A DNA stretch of 6,143 nucleotides from Candidatus Sulfotelmatobacter sp. (GCA_030037515.1 JASHRE010000030.1:1-6143), one strand, 5' to 3'; numbered from the stretch's first letter, positions 1 to 5,979 are shown. Translations and numbers: made by a program. Notes: generated by a model not told the origin, from the sequence alone.

Positions 1-2
1 CG

Positions 3-572
3 CCCGCGCTCGAGGCCCTGCCCATGCATGTGTACAACACGGTCATCCGGCAATTGAAGCAGCAGCAGGACGAGTTGAAAGCTCAATCGCAAGCCGAGCA
101 GCAACGGTCACGCACCTCAGAACAGTTCACTCAAATCGTGCTGGCGAACCTTTCCTGCGGCGTTCTGGGCATCGCGAAAAATGGCCTGGTAAAAAGCAGC
201 ACTATGGCGGCAAAGCAGATTCTTGGCTTCGCCTCCCCGGTGGGCATGAGCCTGAGAGATATCTTTCGCAGCGCAGTTGTCGAACCGGATGCGGACCACG
301 GCGAATGGAATTCCGGCGACATCCTGGTTGCAGATGTGTTCGAGAGCTGGCAGCATTCCGGGGGCGCAAGAAGCGAGATTCAGGCGGAATATAAGACGCC
401 GGCTGGCGAGCACCGGTCCCTGGTGATCACGATGGTTCCGGTGCCGGCCTCGGACGCCGTGGTGGCGGGGACGGCATTGCTGGTCAACGACATTACGGAA
501 TTGAAACGGTTGCGCAGTGAGGTCGAGAGTAAACAGATGCGGAAAGCCCGAGCGGCGGGAACGGGAGCTTAA
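3..572 (+). CDS. PAS-domain signalling protein, 5' end outside the window
   Basis: The reading frame is open from the left edge, so the gene probably begins upstream. The first ATG in the window is at 24, with only a weak GAGG eight bases before it. Counting from that ATG, residues 8-35 are Gln/Glu/Arg-rich and look like a signalling helix or coiled coil. Residues 37-160 read as a PAS domain: an 'ANLSCGVLGI' opening strand, then 'AAKQILGF', then 'LLVNDITELKRL', the usual PAS exit into a linker helix. PAS domains sense ligands or redox state and normally pass the signal to an output domain such as a histidine kinase. Here the protein ends about 15 residues after the PAS exit, with no H-box and no ATPase domain, and no kinase-like remnant lies in the 74 bases before the next gene. 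It may be a stand-alone sensor subunit, or a longer protein whose output part is N-terminal and out of view. The PAS call is firm; role and partner are unknown. Confidence 0.75.
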   Translation, partial: PALEALPMHVYNTVIRQLKQQQDELKAQSQAEQQRSRTSEQFTQIVLANLSCGVLGIAKNGLVKSSTMAAKQILGFASPVGMSLRDIFRSAVVEPDADHGEWNSGDILVADVFESWQHSGGARSEIQAEYKTPAGEHRSLVITMVPVPASDAVVAGTALLVNDITELKRLRSEVESKQMRKARAAGTGA

Positions 573-574
573 AT

Positions 575-587
575 GCGCCCGGGGCGC
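575..587. repeat. Short GC-rich palindrome after the PAS gene
   Basis: GCGCCC-G-GGGCGC is a perfect inverted repeat starting two bases after the PAS stop codon. As RNA it would form a 5-bp stem with a 3-base loop. No T-run follows, so it is not a standard intrinsic terminator. It could weakly stabilise or end the upstream message, or be chance in GC-rich DNA. Confidence 0.3.
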
Positions 588-646
588 GGCAGAGAATCAG
601 AAATCGCAGATGAGAATGGCGAGATCACGAAACGGAAGGGTGGATT

Positions 647-1351
647 ATGAAACGAATCGTAAGCATCGCAATGGGATCGTTGCTGTCTCTCGGTTGCATC
701 ACTGCGGAGCCGGCGGCGCAGGCTCAAACTCAGTCGAGTGGCCAGTCGAGCACTTCGGTGACGTCGTCGGGTACATCGCTGGGCGACTACGCGCGGCAGC
801 TTCGCAAGACCCCTCCGGCGAGCGGTACACCGAAGGTATTTGACAACGATAACCTGCCCAAGGACGACAAGCTGTCGATTGTAGGCCCCGCCCCAGCGGC
901 GCCAAGCGACGACTCGTCGGAAGCGAAAAAAGACGATTTGTCGAGCGCGAACTCGGCGACGGGCGAGAGCAAAGGATCGACGGACACAAAAACGGGAGCA
1001 GACTCTAAACCCACCGATCAAGCCGCAAAGAACCCGACGCAGGACCAGGCCGAAAAAGAAGCTGCGGCCAAGCAGTGGGAAGACAAGATCTCGGCTCAGA
1101 AGGACGCAATCGACTTGCTGGCCCGCGAGCTCGACGTGCTGCAGGGCGAGTACCAGCTGCGCGCCGCCGCATTTTATGCTGATGCCGGCAACCGCCTCCG
1201 CAATGAAGCGGCGTGGGATCAGGAGGACGCCAAGTACAAACAGCAGATTGCCGATAAGCAGAAGGCACTCGACGATGCCAAACAGAAGCTCGATGACCTG
1301 CAGGAAGACGCGCGCAAGGCGGGCGTTTCTTCGAGCGCGACCCAGGAGTAA
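647..1351 (+). CDS. Secreted coiled-coil protein, function unknown
   Basis: A 234-residue protein. The ATG at 647 is preceded by a strong GGAAGGG at 634-640 with six bases of spacing. Residues 1-26 are a signal peptide: MKR, a hydrophobic core, then an AQA cleavage site before Gln27. Cys17 lies in 'SLGC', which is not a good lipobox, so signal peptidase I is favoured. Residues 44-80 hold an ordered-looking segment with 'SLGDYARQLRK' and 'KVFDNDNLP'. Residues 81-135 are rich in Ser, Asp, Lys, Thr and Ala and are probably disordered. Residues 135-226 are a long charged helix, including 'EYQLRAAAFYADAGNRLR' and then heptad-like 'ADKQKALDDAKQKLDDLQ', expected to form a coiled coil. I recognise the architecture as common in Acidobacteria but know of no assigned function. 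A periplasmic or envelope structural role is a guess. Coding is well supported by the start signal, signal peptide and composition. Confidence 0.8.
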   Translation: MKRIVSIAMGSLLSLGCITAEPAAQAQTQSSGQSSTSVTSSGTSLGDYARQLRKTPPASGTPKVFDNDNLPKDDKLSIVGPAPAAPSDDSSEAKKDDLSSANSATGESKGSTDTKTGADSKPTDQAAKNPTQDQAEKEAAAKQWEDKISAQKDAIDLLARELDVLQGEYQLRAAAFYADAGNRLRNEAAWDQEDAKYKQQIADKQKALDDAKQKLDDLQEDARKAGVSSSATQE

Positions 1352-1385
1352 GTCCGAGCTCGCCGGACTGCCGTATTGAACCTTT

Positions 1386-1420
1386 CCCACCCTACGAAAA
1401 CGAAAAACATGTAGGGTGGG
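1386..1420. repeat. Perfect 10-bp inverted repeat, REP-like hairpin
   Basis: CCCACCCTAC (1386-1395) pairs exactly with GTAGGGTGGG (1411-1420) around a 15-base A-rich loop. It lies 35 bases after the stop codon at 1349-1351. No T-run follows on the + strand, so it is not a canonical terminator for that gene, though it could protect the 3' end of the message. The GTAGGGTGGGC core is one I know as recurring in dispersed intergenic palindromes of various bacteria, so this may be one copy of a repeat family. A genome-wide count would decide. Confidence 0.55.
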
Positions 1421-1428
1421 CGCCTGAA

Positions 1429-1496
1429 TCGAAAACCGAAAACAAAATCAAAATCCCCCGTCCTGTCTCCCCGGAAAACGCGGACACAAGGACGGG
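1429..1496 (-). terminator. Probable intrinsic terminator of the TonB receptor gene
   Basis: Read on the minus strand, CCCGTCCT (complement of 1489-1496) pairs with AGGACGGG (complement of 1457-1464). After a bulged base and one mismatch, a further run of pairs extends to 1470/1482. The hairpin is followed on the minus strand by a T-rich tail, ATTTTGATTTTGTTTTC, over about 1438-1454, continuing T-rich to about 1429. The T tract is interrupted and a few bases separate it from the stem, so efficiency is uncertain. The hairpin lies 12-52 bases past the receptor stop codon. A smaller hairpin, ACACC-CTC-GGTGT (1497-1509), sits between them and overlaps the stop codon. Confidence 0.6.
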
Positions 1497-1508
1497 ACAC
1501 CCTCGGTG

Positions 1509-4391
1509 TTAGAAGTGAAAGCCGATTTCCGCCGTCAGGGCGCGCGGTGTCACGTAATGGGTGCCACTGAAGGTGGAAAGGAAGTTATACAGAGCATAGT
1601 TGTTCGCCAAATTGATCACGGTTATCTGACCGGAGATCCGGTAACGGTCATTGGCGAAGTGGGCCAGGTGGTCATCTCCGATCGCGAGATCGAACAGATG
1701 GCGTTGGTCGACTCGCGGAGGATTGTGATCATCATTTTCTGTGCCGGGAGCAGGCACTCTGATGAGCGTGGAACCAAACTCGGATGCCGGGCAGTTGTAC
1801 GGAAGAGGTGAGGTGGGCGTTGCGCGTTGCGAACCGCAGAAGAATCCCGCCTGGAACTCCTGATTGGCACTCAGCGGAACTCCACCCACGTTGGCGGCGA
1901 TCATGGAAACCGTGGGCACGCCGGTGGGACTGAGAAACGATCCCGGACAATCGTTATACGGCACGTTCAGGCCAAAGCAGGGAGTCGCGCCCGCGACCAG
2001 GCCGCTATCGTAGCGCCAGTTGAAGCCGAGCCAAGGCCCACGCTTTCCGATCTGATATTGCAGGTGCGTGGTCTGGTTGAACTTTTCATCGTGGTCGATG
2101 CGGAAAGGCAGTCCCGCAGCGGTTGCGACGGTTGCCCCAGCTCCTCCAATCTGCGGCTGGAAGAAGCGCGCAGCGACGCTGGAGAAAACCATCAGGGCCG
2201 AGAATCCGTGATAGTTGGGCACATTCACGCGACCGGCAAATCCCGGAATCTTGGACTTATACCACTCGATCGGAAACGTAATCGGTGTGTTTCCCAAAAC
2301 GCTGAAATCAAATCCGCGTTGCGTATATTTCCAGATGTATTCTCCGGAAAAAACGGCATGCTTTCCAAAAGCCTGCTCGATTCCCGCGTGGTACTCATTA
2401 CGCAAGCCGGGACTCAGCCGGTTCGGCGACGGGGCGGAACAGATCAGAAGCGGAGCGAGAACGTCGTTGGTGCATCCCAGACTGGACAGGATTAGGTTTT
2501 CGTTGAACGGCGTTTCCATGGTTCGCGCATAGGAGAAGCGGAGCACGGTGTTTGACGGTTTTATGTTGTACGCGGCCCCGAGACGAGGCTGGGCTTCCTG
2601 AGCGGTTGTAAGGCCATTGTACAAATCCCCGCGCACCCCCAGACTGAAGTTCCACGGCCCTTTCGTGATGGTGTCCTCAACGTACATCGCGAGTTGTTTT
2701 ACGTCGGTGTGGGTAAGGTAAGGCGCGTTCGCTTGCACGCTGTAGGCAGTCCCGTTGCGGGTCAAATCGAAAGGCAACAGGTTGGGATTGAACGCCGGAT
2801 AGAACGCGGTGTTTGGAGCGTTGGCGTTGAACAGCGGGTTAGTCGGATCGGCGACGTTCGGCGCTAGGCCGGCTCCCGCGCATTGCGAAGGGTCAGTGAA
2901 TCCGGGCACCGGGACATCGGGAGCAATGGCGGTCGGTAGAGTGAGACAGGGGGCGTTGAAGATCGGGTCGACAATTCCGATCGTAATATCCTCGTCCAGC
3001 AACGTCTGTTCATACTGGATGCCGGCTTTCAGATTGTGAATGCCCTTGACGTAAGAAACGGAGGTGCGCGCGCCGGCGTTGGTCAAGCTGCGATTCTGAC
3101 CTACGGTCTGGCGTTGTAGGCTGGGTGCTCCTAGGTCAGCAAACGGATCGCTGCTCGGATAGTAGTCGTAAGCATCGCGGCGAATCCATGCGCCGAGGGT
3201 AAAGACCGAGGTGGTACTGAGCAAGCGCGTCCAGGAGGGGGCGATGTTGAAGGTCTCGATTTTCGAGCGTTGGTCGGTTGGTCCCACAATTTGCCCGTTG
3301 GGAGCTACGCCACCGTAGTTTTGGACCGAGGGAAGGACTCCGTTCAGGCCGCTCCACGGGGTGGCGTTCTCTGCATCGTAGGAATTCGGCGTCTGGAACC
3401 ACGACCGGGTGTATTCCAGATTGACGTGGACAGAGTCAGCATCGGAAGTCTGAAAATCTACGCGGTCGAAGAGATTCTCTTCGTTTCCCTTGGCATGCAT
3501 GACGACAAATTCCGGAGGGTCAAGGAAACGGCCGCTGTTCATGGCGTTGGCGGAGATGAAGTTTCCCCATTTCTTGCCTCCGTAGGCGAGATTGAAGCCC
3601 GCATTGGATGATCCAAACGATCCGTAAGAGGCTGTTACACTTCCGTGCGGAGTGGTGACGCCCAGACCAGACTGGGTGGTGACATCAATGACGATGCTGG
3701 TCTTGTCGCCGTACTCAGCCGGCGGCGCGCCCGAGATCACCTCCATCGACTGAATGGCATCGAGCGGTATCTGGTTGGAAAATACCTTGCTCTGCTGATC
3801 AGTGATCGGTTGTCCATCGACGGAGAACGAGTTTTGGGCATGATCTCCGAGTCCGTGAAAAAGACCGTTGGAGTCGGCAGCAATGCCGGGGGTGCTGAGC
3901 GTGACGGCCGAACTTACCTGCGAGCTTTGACTCTCGAGAGGAATCCTGTCGAGGATGTTTTTATCCACATCGGTGTGGAACGTGGAATCGTTCTCGACCA
4001 GATCGCCGCCGGTGGCTTCCACCGTGACAGATGTGCTCGCACTTTCGACCTGCAGCTTGACATTGAGTGTCACGGGTACGGTGGAGCGTGGTTCTACGTC
4101 GTGCACATAGGGAGCAAATCCGGGGCCGGTTACGGTGAGGTGATAGGGATTAAAGGGAACATTCGTGAACTCGAACTTCCCGGTGTTGTCGGTGGTGGCG
4201 GAGCGGTCATATCCGCTGACTGGATTGTGAATTTCCACCTGGGCATTGGGAACCACCGCGCCGCTTGGATCGGTGACCGTCCCATTGATCGAGCCCGAGT
4301 TGCCGACCGACTGTGCGGAAGCAAAGGGTACGGCGAAGGTTAACGCCAGGGCAATAAGCGCGGCGTATCGCCAAGAATGAAACCGAAACAT
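1509..4391 (-). CDS. TonB-dependent outer-membrane receptor with carboxypeptidase-regulatory-like N-terminal domain
   Basis: A 960-residue outer-membrane transporter that would take up a substrate using energy from TonB-ExbB-ExbD. The ATG at 4389-4391 has GGGAGGG (complement of 4396-4402) four bases upstream. Residues 1-26 are a signal peptide ending ASA. Residues 34-115 are a CarboxypepD_reg-like beta sandwich: 'GTVTDPSGAVVPNAQVEI', then 'TTDNTGKFEFTNVP'. Residues about 130-245 are the plug, with 'FSVDGQPI' and 'IPLDAIQSMEVISGAPPAEYGDK'-like signatures. The rest is a beta-barrel ending in EIGFHF, with the terminal Phe expected for Bam-dependent insertion. No TonB box is obvious. All eight cysteines fall in four local pairs (482/504, 640/651, 805/815, 852/867), probably disulfides in surface loops. 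The domain order matches Oar-like receptors that are numerous in Acidobacteria. The gene follows the small His/Cys protein by 82 bases and is probably co-transcribed with it, which hints at metal or metal-complex uptake. The substrate is unknown; the family call is firm. Confidence 0.95.
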   Translation of the reverse strand: MFRFHSWRYAALIALALTFAVPFASAQSVGNSGSINGTVTDPSGAVVPNAQVEIHNPVSGYDRSATTDNTGKFEFTNVPFNPYHLTVTGPGFAPYVHDVEPRSTVPVTLNVKLQVESASTSVTVEATGGDLVENDSTFHTDVDKNILDRIPLESQSSQVSSAVTLSTPGIAADSNGLFHGLGDHAQNSFSVDGQPITDQQSKVFSNQIPLDAIQSMEVISGAPPAEYGDKTSIVIDVTTQSGLGVTTPHGSVTASYGSFGSSNAGFNLAYGGKKWGNFISANAMNSGRFLDPPEFVVMHAKGNEENLFDRVDFQTSDADSVHVNLEYTRSWFQTPNSYDAENATPWSGLNGVLPSVQNYGGVAPNGQIVGPTDQRSKIETFNIAPSWTRLLSTTSVFTLGAWIRRDAYDYYPSSDPFADLGAPSLQRQTVGQNRSLTNAGARTSVSYVKGIHNLKAGIQYEQTLLDEDITIGIVDPIFNAPCLTLPTAIAPDVPVPGFTDPSQCAGAGLAPNVADPTNPLFNANAPNTAFYPAFNPNLLPFDLTRNGTAYSVQANAPYLTHTDVKQLAMYVEDTITKGPWNFSLGVRGDLYNGLTTAQEAQPRLGAAYNIKPSNTVLRFSYARTMETPFNENLILSSLGCTNDVLAPLLICSAPSPNRLSPGLRNEYHAGIEQAFGKHAVFSGEYIWKYTQRGFDFSVLGNTPITFPIEWYKSKIPGFAGRVNVPNYHGFSALMVFSSVAARFFQPQIGGAGATVATAAGLPFRIDHDEKFNQTTHLQYQIGKRGPWLGFNWRYDSGLVAGATPCFGLNVPYNDCPGSFLSPTGVPTVSMIAANVGGVPLSANQEFQAGFFCGSQRATPTSPLPYNCPASEFGSTLIRVPAPGTENDDHNPPRVDQRHLFDLAIGDDHLAHFANDRYRISGQITVINLANNYALYNFLSTFSGTHYVTPRALTAEIGFHF

Positions 4392-4419
4392 GAAGCCCTC
4401 CCGAGGATGGGTAAGATCG

Positions 4420-4449
4420 CTGGCCCAAAGTAATGGAATTAAGGGCCAG
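4420..4449 (-). promoter_or_regulatory. Hairpin in the leader of the TonB receptor gene
   Basis: CTGGCCC (4420-4426) and GGGCCAG (4443-4449) form a perfect 7-bp stem with a 16-base AT-rich loop. It lies between the small-protein gene and the receptor, ending 18 bases before the receptor's ribosome-binding site. No T-run follows on the minus strand. It could be a processing or attenuation structure that sets relative expression of the two genes, or an operator in DNA form. This role is inference. Confidence 0.4.
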
Positions 4450-4457
4450 TACTACTG
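4447..4457. promoter_or_regulatory. Operator-like palindrome CAGTA-C-TACTG
   Basis: A perfect 5-bp inverted repeat around one central base, overlapping the right arm of the receptor-leader hairpin. Size and symmetry fit a dimeric regulator site, but a single short palindrome could be chance. No convincing -35/-10 pair was found next to it. Confidence 0.25.
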
Positions 4458-4473
4458 TCTGTTTTTAACTTCC

Positions 4474-4746
4474 TCAGAGGATTACAGGAGGGCCGCGAAT
4501 ACCAAGATCGGAAAAATCCATGCGCGCGTTGGCGATGTAGGACTCTTCGTGGAACAAGCCGATGGCAACGAAAACAGGGGCATTCTGCCCGATGTTGACG
4601 GCTGGCGTCGCGGTGTGCGCCACCAGGCAAATGGTGCAGGTGGCCGCCTCGGTGGGGCTGGGATGCGTGTGGGTAGACTCAACCGCGGCTGTCCACGAAA
4701 TGAGGAACAGGCAGAGCCACGCCGACCAGCGCACCCAGAATCGCAT
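4474..4746 (-). CDS. Small exported protein with HxH/CxxC/H motif, DUF2946-like
   Basis: A 90-residue protein. The start is supported by AGGAAAG about five bases upstream and by a signal sequence: a basic MRFWVRW, then a hydrophobic stretch to about residue 22. Straight after it come His26-x-His28, Cys37-x-x-Cys40 and His44, a compact set of possible metal ligands, in the local order THTHP...CTICLVAHTA. Residues 45-90 have a hydrophobic patch (57-65) and end GPPVIL. The pattern recalls DUF2946-type small proteins, whose genes are often next to TonB-dependent receptors thought to handle copper or other metals; I infer the relation from motif layout only. The gene precedes the receptor gene on the same strand, so an envelope accessory, metal-binding or sensing role for the same cargo is plausible. 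No enzyme motif is visible. Coding is supported by the promoter, the start signal and the motif. Confidence 0.7.
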   Translation of the reverse strand: MRFWVRWSAWLCLFLISWTAAVESTHTHPSPTEAATCTICLVAHTATPAVNIGQNAPVFVAIGLFHEESYIANARMDFSDLGIRGPPVIL

Positions 4747-4781
4747 GAACTTTCCTGCTTCGGGAATTAGACTCGATCCAG

Positions 4782-4809
4782 CTTATAACGGTTATCTGCA
4801 ATATCGCAA
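4782..4809 (-). promoter_or_regulatory. Sigma70-like promoter for the small protein-TonB receptor unit
   Basis: On the minus strand, TTGCGA (complement of 4804-4809) is followed after 16 bases by TATAAG (complement of 4782-4787). These match the -35 and -10 consensus at four and five of six positions. Initiation would fall near 4775, giving a leader of about 30 bases before the ATG at 4746. No equally good promoter was seen in the 82 bases between this gene and the receptor, which supports transcription of both from here. Confidence 0.5.
4785..4795. promoter_or_regulatory. Palindrome ATAAC-G-GTTAT on the promoter -10
   Basis: A perfect 5-bp inverted repeat around one base. It overlaps the proposed -10 element and the end of the spacer, a position where a bound repressor would block RNA polymerase. 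It is a candidate operator for a metal or nutrient regulator; the regulator itself is not in view. Confidence 0.3.
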
Positions 4810-4907
4810 CGCCGGACAAGTTACTATAGATGGAGGGGCGTGGTCGGGCTAAGGTGTGCATCCGGCCGCACTCGGATTTCGGCAACTCAAATCTTGTGAG
4901 GTCCGCA

Positions 4908-5159
4908 ATGGCAGAACCGACGTACGAAGAACTGAAAGCCAAGTTGGCTCAGCTGGAAAAAGAAGTGGAAGTCAAGAAGCGCGCCGGAGATTTGATTTTC
5001 AAGGTAGGAGAAAAGGGCGGCGTCAGTGTGTATGGGCTGGGCCGCTTTCCCGTGACGCTCTATTACGAACAGTGGAATCGGCTGCTGAATGCCGCCGAGG
5101 ACATCAGGAAATTCATGGAAGAGAACAAGTCACGGTTGAAACTGAAAGAGCAGGGGTGA
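4908..5159 (+). CDS. Conserved small protein with a VSVYGLGRFPVTLY core, function unknown
   Basis: An 83-residue soluble protein. The ATG at 4908 is chosen because GAGG (4898-4901) precedes it by six bases. An in-frame ATG at 4830 would add 26 residues of poor, Arg-rich character and has no ribosome-binding site. Residues 4-26 form a charged helix ('YEELKAKLAQLEKEVEVKK'), probably a coiled coil. Residues 28-54 form a compact core, 'LIFKVGEKGGVSVYGLGRFP' followed by VTLY. Residues 55-80 form a second helix containing 'QWNRLLNAAEDIRKFMEEN'. I recall similar small proteins with the VSVYG-GRFPVTLY-QW pattern in several bacterial phyla, annotated only as hypothetical. There is no signal peptide, DNA-binding or catalytic motif. 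Oligomerisation through the N-terminal helix is likely. Neighbouring genes run the other way and give no hint of function. Confidence 0.8.
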   Translation: MAEPTYEELKAKLAQLEKEVEVKKRAGDLIFKVGEKGGVSVYGLGRFPVTLYYEQWNRLLNAAEDIRKFMEENKSRLKLKEQG

Positions 5160-5226
5160 ACGCGGTTGGGGCGAGAGGTCCTACTCGGGCCAAGAGCGGG
5201 CCTGCCGACTGGGTGCTTGTTCGAAT

Positions 5227-5679
5227 TCATCTCGGGTAGCCGCCGCTGATGTAGCCTTCGAGTTCCTGAATCGTCTTCGCTTGGCCGTCGATAATCCACT
5301 TCACCAAATCGCCGATCGAAACCACTCCAATGACGCGGTCATCCCGCACAACGGGCAGATGACGGAAACGGTGACGCGTCATGATGGCCATGCATTCGTC
5401 GACGCTATTTTCGGGAGCCACGTAGACGACCGGCGTCGTCATGATCTGGCTGACGCGGGTTTCTTTGGAAGAGTGCCCCATCAGAATAACTTTGCGGGCA
5501 TAGTCGCGCTCGGAGAGGATTCCAAGCAGCCGTCCGTTCGAGATCACAAGCAGAGCGCCGACGCCGTACTCGGCCATTTTTTCAATGGCTTCATACACCG
5601 ACTGATCGGGCGCGACGTGGAGAACTAGGTTGTGCTCTTTCGCTCCCAGGACGGTTGCGATGGTATCGGAGAGTTTCAT
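5227..5679 (-). CDS. Tandem CBS-domain protein
   Basis: A 150-residue cytoplasmic protein of two CBS domains forming a Bateman module, the usual size for stand-alone CBS-pair proteins. The ATG at 5677-5679 follows AAGGGG (complement of 5685-5690) by five bases. CBS1 spans about residues 16-70, with 'SVYEAIEKMAEYGVGALLV' and 'GILSERDYARK'. CBS2 spans about 76-132, with 'SVDECMAIMTRHRFRHLPVV' and 'GVVSIGDLVKW'. Each domain ends with the G-h-h-S-x-x-D pattern (Ser56/Asp59 in the first) that contacts the ribose of adenine nucleotides, so binding of AMP, ATP or a related adenylate is likely. Such proteins sense energy state or regulate partner enzymes or transporters; no partner is fused or adjacent. 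The C-terminal tail, ELEGYISGGYPR, is common in this subgroup. It converges with the 83-residue gene across a 67-base gap that holds no clear terminator. Confidence 0.93.
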   Translation of the reverse strand: MKLSDTIATVLGAKEHNLVLHVAPDQSVYEAIEKMAEYGVGALLVISNGRLLGILSERDYARKVILMGHSSKETRVSQIMTTPVVYVAPENSVDECMAIMTRHRFRHLPVVRDDRVIGVVSIGDLVKWIIDGQAKTIQELEGYISGGYPR

Positions 5680-5777
5680 ATCGACCCCTTAGATGCAGTT
5701 GCTCGGGGGTGCGCCAGCTCGAAAGTGGATGGCCAGCCACGCAGATCGATTGCGATCCGAAGGCCGAGAGCGGGGAT

Positions 5778-5806
5778 ACGATACGTCGGTTTCACAGGGT
5801 TTGCAA
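5778..5806 (-). promoter_or_regulatory. Candidate promoter of the CBS-domain gene
   Basis: On the minus strand, TTGCAA (complement of 5801-5806) is separated by 17 bases from TATCGT (complement of 5778-5783). Each matches its consensus at four of six positions. The leader would be about 90 bases. This is a modest candidate in a region where no better pair was seen. Confidence 0.3.
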
Positions 5807-5835
5807 GAAGGAAGATTACCAGAAGGAAAATTACC
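5806..5835. repeat. Two-copy 15-bp tandem repeat
   Basis: AGAAGGAAGATTACC is followed directly by AGAAGGAAAATTACC, identical but for one base. It lies in a purine-rich part of the gap between the CBS gene and the right-edge gene, just upstream of the proposed CBS promoter, so it could be a pair of regulator sites. It could equally be slippage in non-coding DNA. Confidence 0.5.
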
Positions 5836-5872
5836 AGGGTGAAAACGAGGAAAGGATAAGGCGACCGGCGGA

Positions 5873-5890
5873 GTCTAAGTCAAAGTCGAA
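5873..5890. repeat. Three-copy hexamer GTCNAA
   Basis: GTCTAA, GTCAAA and GTCGAA follow one another without gaps. It is a short degenerate repeat in intergenic DNA with no assigned function, and chance is possible. Confidence 0.35.
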
Positions 5891-5896
5891 ATCCCC

Positions 5897-5932
5897 GCCC
5901 CGTTTTTGCAAAAACCGCGGCAAGGTCGGGGC
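5897..5932 (-). terminator. Nested inverted repeats, possible terminator of the right-edge gene
   Basis: GCCCCG (5897-5902) pairs with CGGGGC (5927-5932). Nested against the left arm is the perfect 14-base palindrome GTTTTTGCAAAAAC (5902-5915). On the minus strand, CGCGG/CCGCG stems precede a GTTTTTGC run, so this could end transcription of the gene whose stop codon lies at 5980-5982. Several alternative pairings compete, so the exact structure is uncertain. Confidence 0.35.
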
Positions 5933-5979
5933 ATCCCGCGCCAAAGCCCCACGACGGGAGAAGCGCGTAGGTCGGTTTC

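Noticed and set aside
569..1390. A 273-codon open frame on the minus strand opposite the coiled-coil protein gene
   Set aside because: The translation is Arg/Leu/Val-rich with no domain pattern. It has no convincing start signal and fully overlaps a gene with a strong ribosome-binding site and signal peptide.
1827..2495. A 222-codon open frame on the plus strand inside the TonB receptor gene
   Set aside because: Antisense shadow of the barrel region; composition and lack of motifs argue against coding.
3645..4343. A 232-codon open frame on the plus strand inside the TonB receptor gene
   Set aside because: Antisense shadow of the receptor's plug and N-terminal domain; Gly/Arg/Val-rich without recognisable motifs or start signal.
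4390..4770. A 126-codon plus-strand open frame opposite the small His/Cys protein
   Set aside because: The opposite strand has a promoter, ribosome-binding site, signal peptide and ligand motif; this frame is Gly/Arg-rich with none of these.
4822..4830. A TACTATAGA stretch as the -10 of a plus-strand promoter for the 83-residue gene
   Set aside because: No reasonable -35 element lies 16-18 bases upstream; AT-rich chance is equally likely.
4830..4907. An upstream in-frame ATG giving a 109-residue form of the small conserved protein
   Set aside because: There is no ribosome-binding site before 4830 and the extra 26 residues look non-coding, while the ATG at 4908 has GAGG at good spacing.
5160..5226. 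A GGGCC-aagagc-GGGCC structure as a terminator between the converging genes
   Set aside because: The two GGGCC copies are direct, not inverted, so they give no useful stem, and no T-run follows on either strand.
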